Below are positions 12,229-12,278 of a stretch of DNA of 12,278 nt, one piece after another. Numbering within the stretch: position 1 is the stretch's first letter; every line of letters starts with the position of its first letter. Made by a program: the position numbers and the translations under genes. The stretch is from an uncultured Oscillospiraceae bacterium. Lineage in GTDB: Bacteria > Bacillota > Clostridia > Oscillospirales > Oscillospiraceae. The notes beneath the pieces were generated by a model. It ran no database searches and was not told the origin of the DNA. It was given only the letters and a program-made list of their open reading frames with translations. Location: assembly GCA_910588105.1 (NCBI GenBank), contig CAJUQD010000070.1, positions 1 to 12,278 on the forward strand, written 5' to 3'.

Positions 12229-12278
12229 GCTTGTTTGAAAATTGTCAACACGCCCAATCGGCGGGCCTTTTTCCGCCG
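12227..12278. mobile_element. Possible end of another element inserted in the transposase gene
   Basis: Transposase similarity stops within codons ending at 12228. The next bases, GGGCTTGTTTGAAAATTGTC, look like an insertion-sequence terminus. A CGGCGG...CCGCCG hairpin with an internal TTTTT loop reaches the window edge. Only 50 bases are available, so this is tentative. Confidence 0.3.

Overview
The window looks like a chromosomal segment of a GC-rich member of the Clostridia, probably an Oscillospiraceae-type gut anaerobe. The evidence is the protein families present (oleate hydratase, AGCS symporter, ECF-type folate S component behind a THF riboswitch, PF06541 membrane proteins), the GC-biased codon use, the Gram-positive ribosome binding sites and the tRNA-Ser(GGA) with an encoded CCA. 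The genus assignment is inference only.

Layout from left to right. (1) 1-836 holds the 3' end of an oleate hydratase gene and its terminator. (2) 1105-3258 is a visibly AT-rich island read leftwards: an ECF sigma factor, its zinc-finger anti-sigma factor (ATGA overlap), and a secreted protein with a duplicated N-terminal module. The C-terminal domain of the secreted protein resembles the extracytoplasmic domain of the anti-sigma factor, so the three genes look like one cell-envelope sensing unit. This is the most interesting part of the window. (3) 3354-4895 is a decayed mobile-element or prophage scar. It has a small intact leftward ORF, the C-terminal stub of another leftward gene, and a rightward lysis module: a truncated PF06541 membrane protein, an XhlA-like protein, a holin start fused by deletion to an endolysin, and a 1-nt frameshift in the endolysin. 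The scar ends beside a tRNA-Ser gene (5041-5131), a typical phage integration target.

(4) 5212-7588 is a leftward unit. A promoter drives a tetrahydrofolate riboswitch, then folT (folate uptake S component), then an AGCS-type sodium:amino-acid symporter. Both genes have a stem with a following U-run that overlaps their translation start region, so both look controlled at transcription termination, at translation, or both. (5) 7655-9078 is a divergent two-domain PF06541 membrane protein with its own promoter and a strong terminator. (6) 9092-11600 holds a MATE-family exporter (leftward) and an AEC-family carrier (rightward), divergently transcribed from two extended -10 promoters. (7) 11601-12278 carries a fragment of an IS256-family transposase, truncated at its start and apparently interrupted again near 12228.

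Most intact genes encode membrane transport or envelope functions. The two mobile-element scars and the low-GC sigma-factor island suggest a chromosomal region with repeated gain and loss of DNA.
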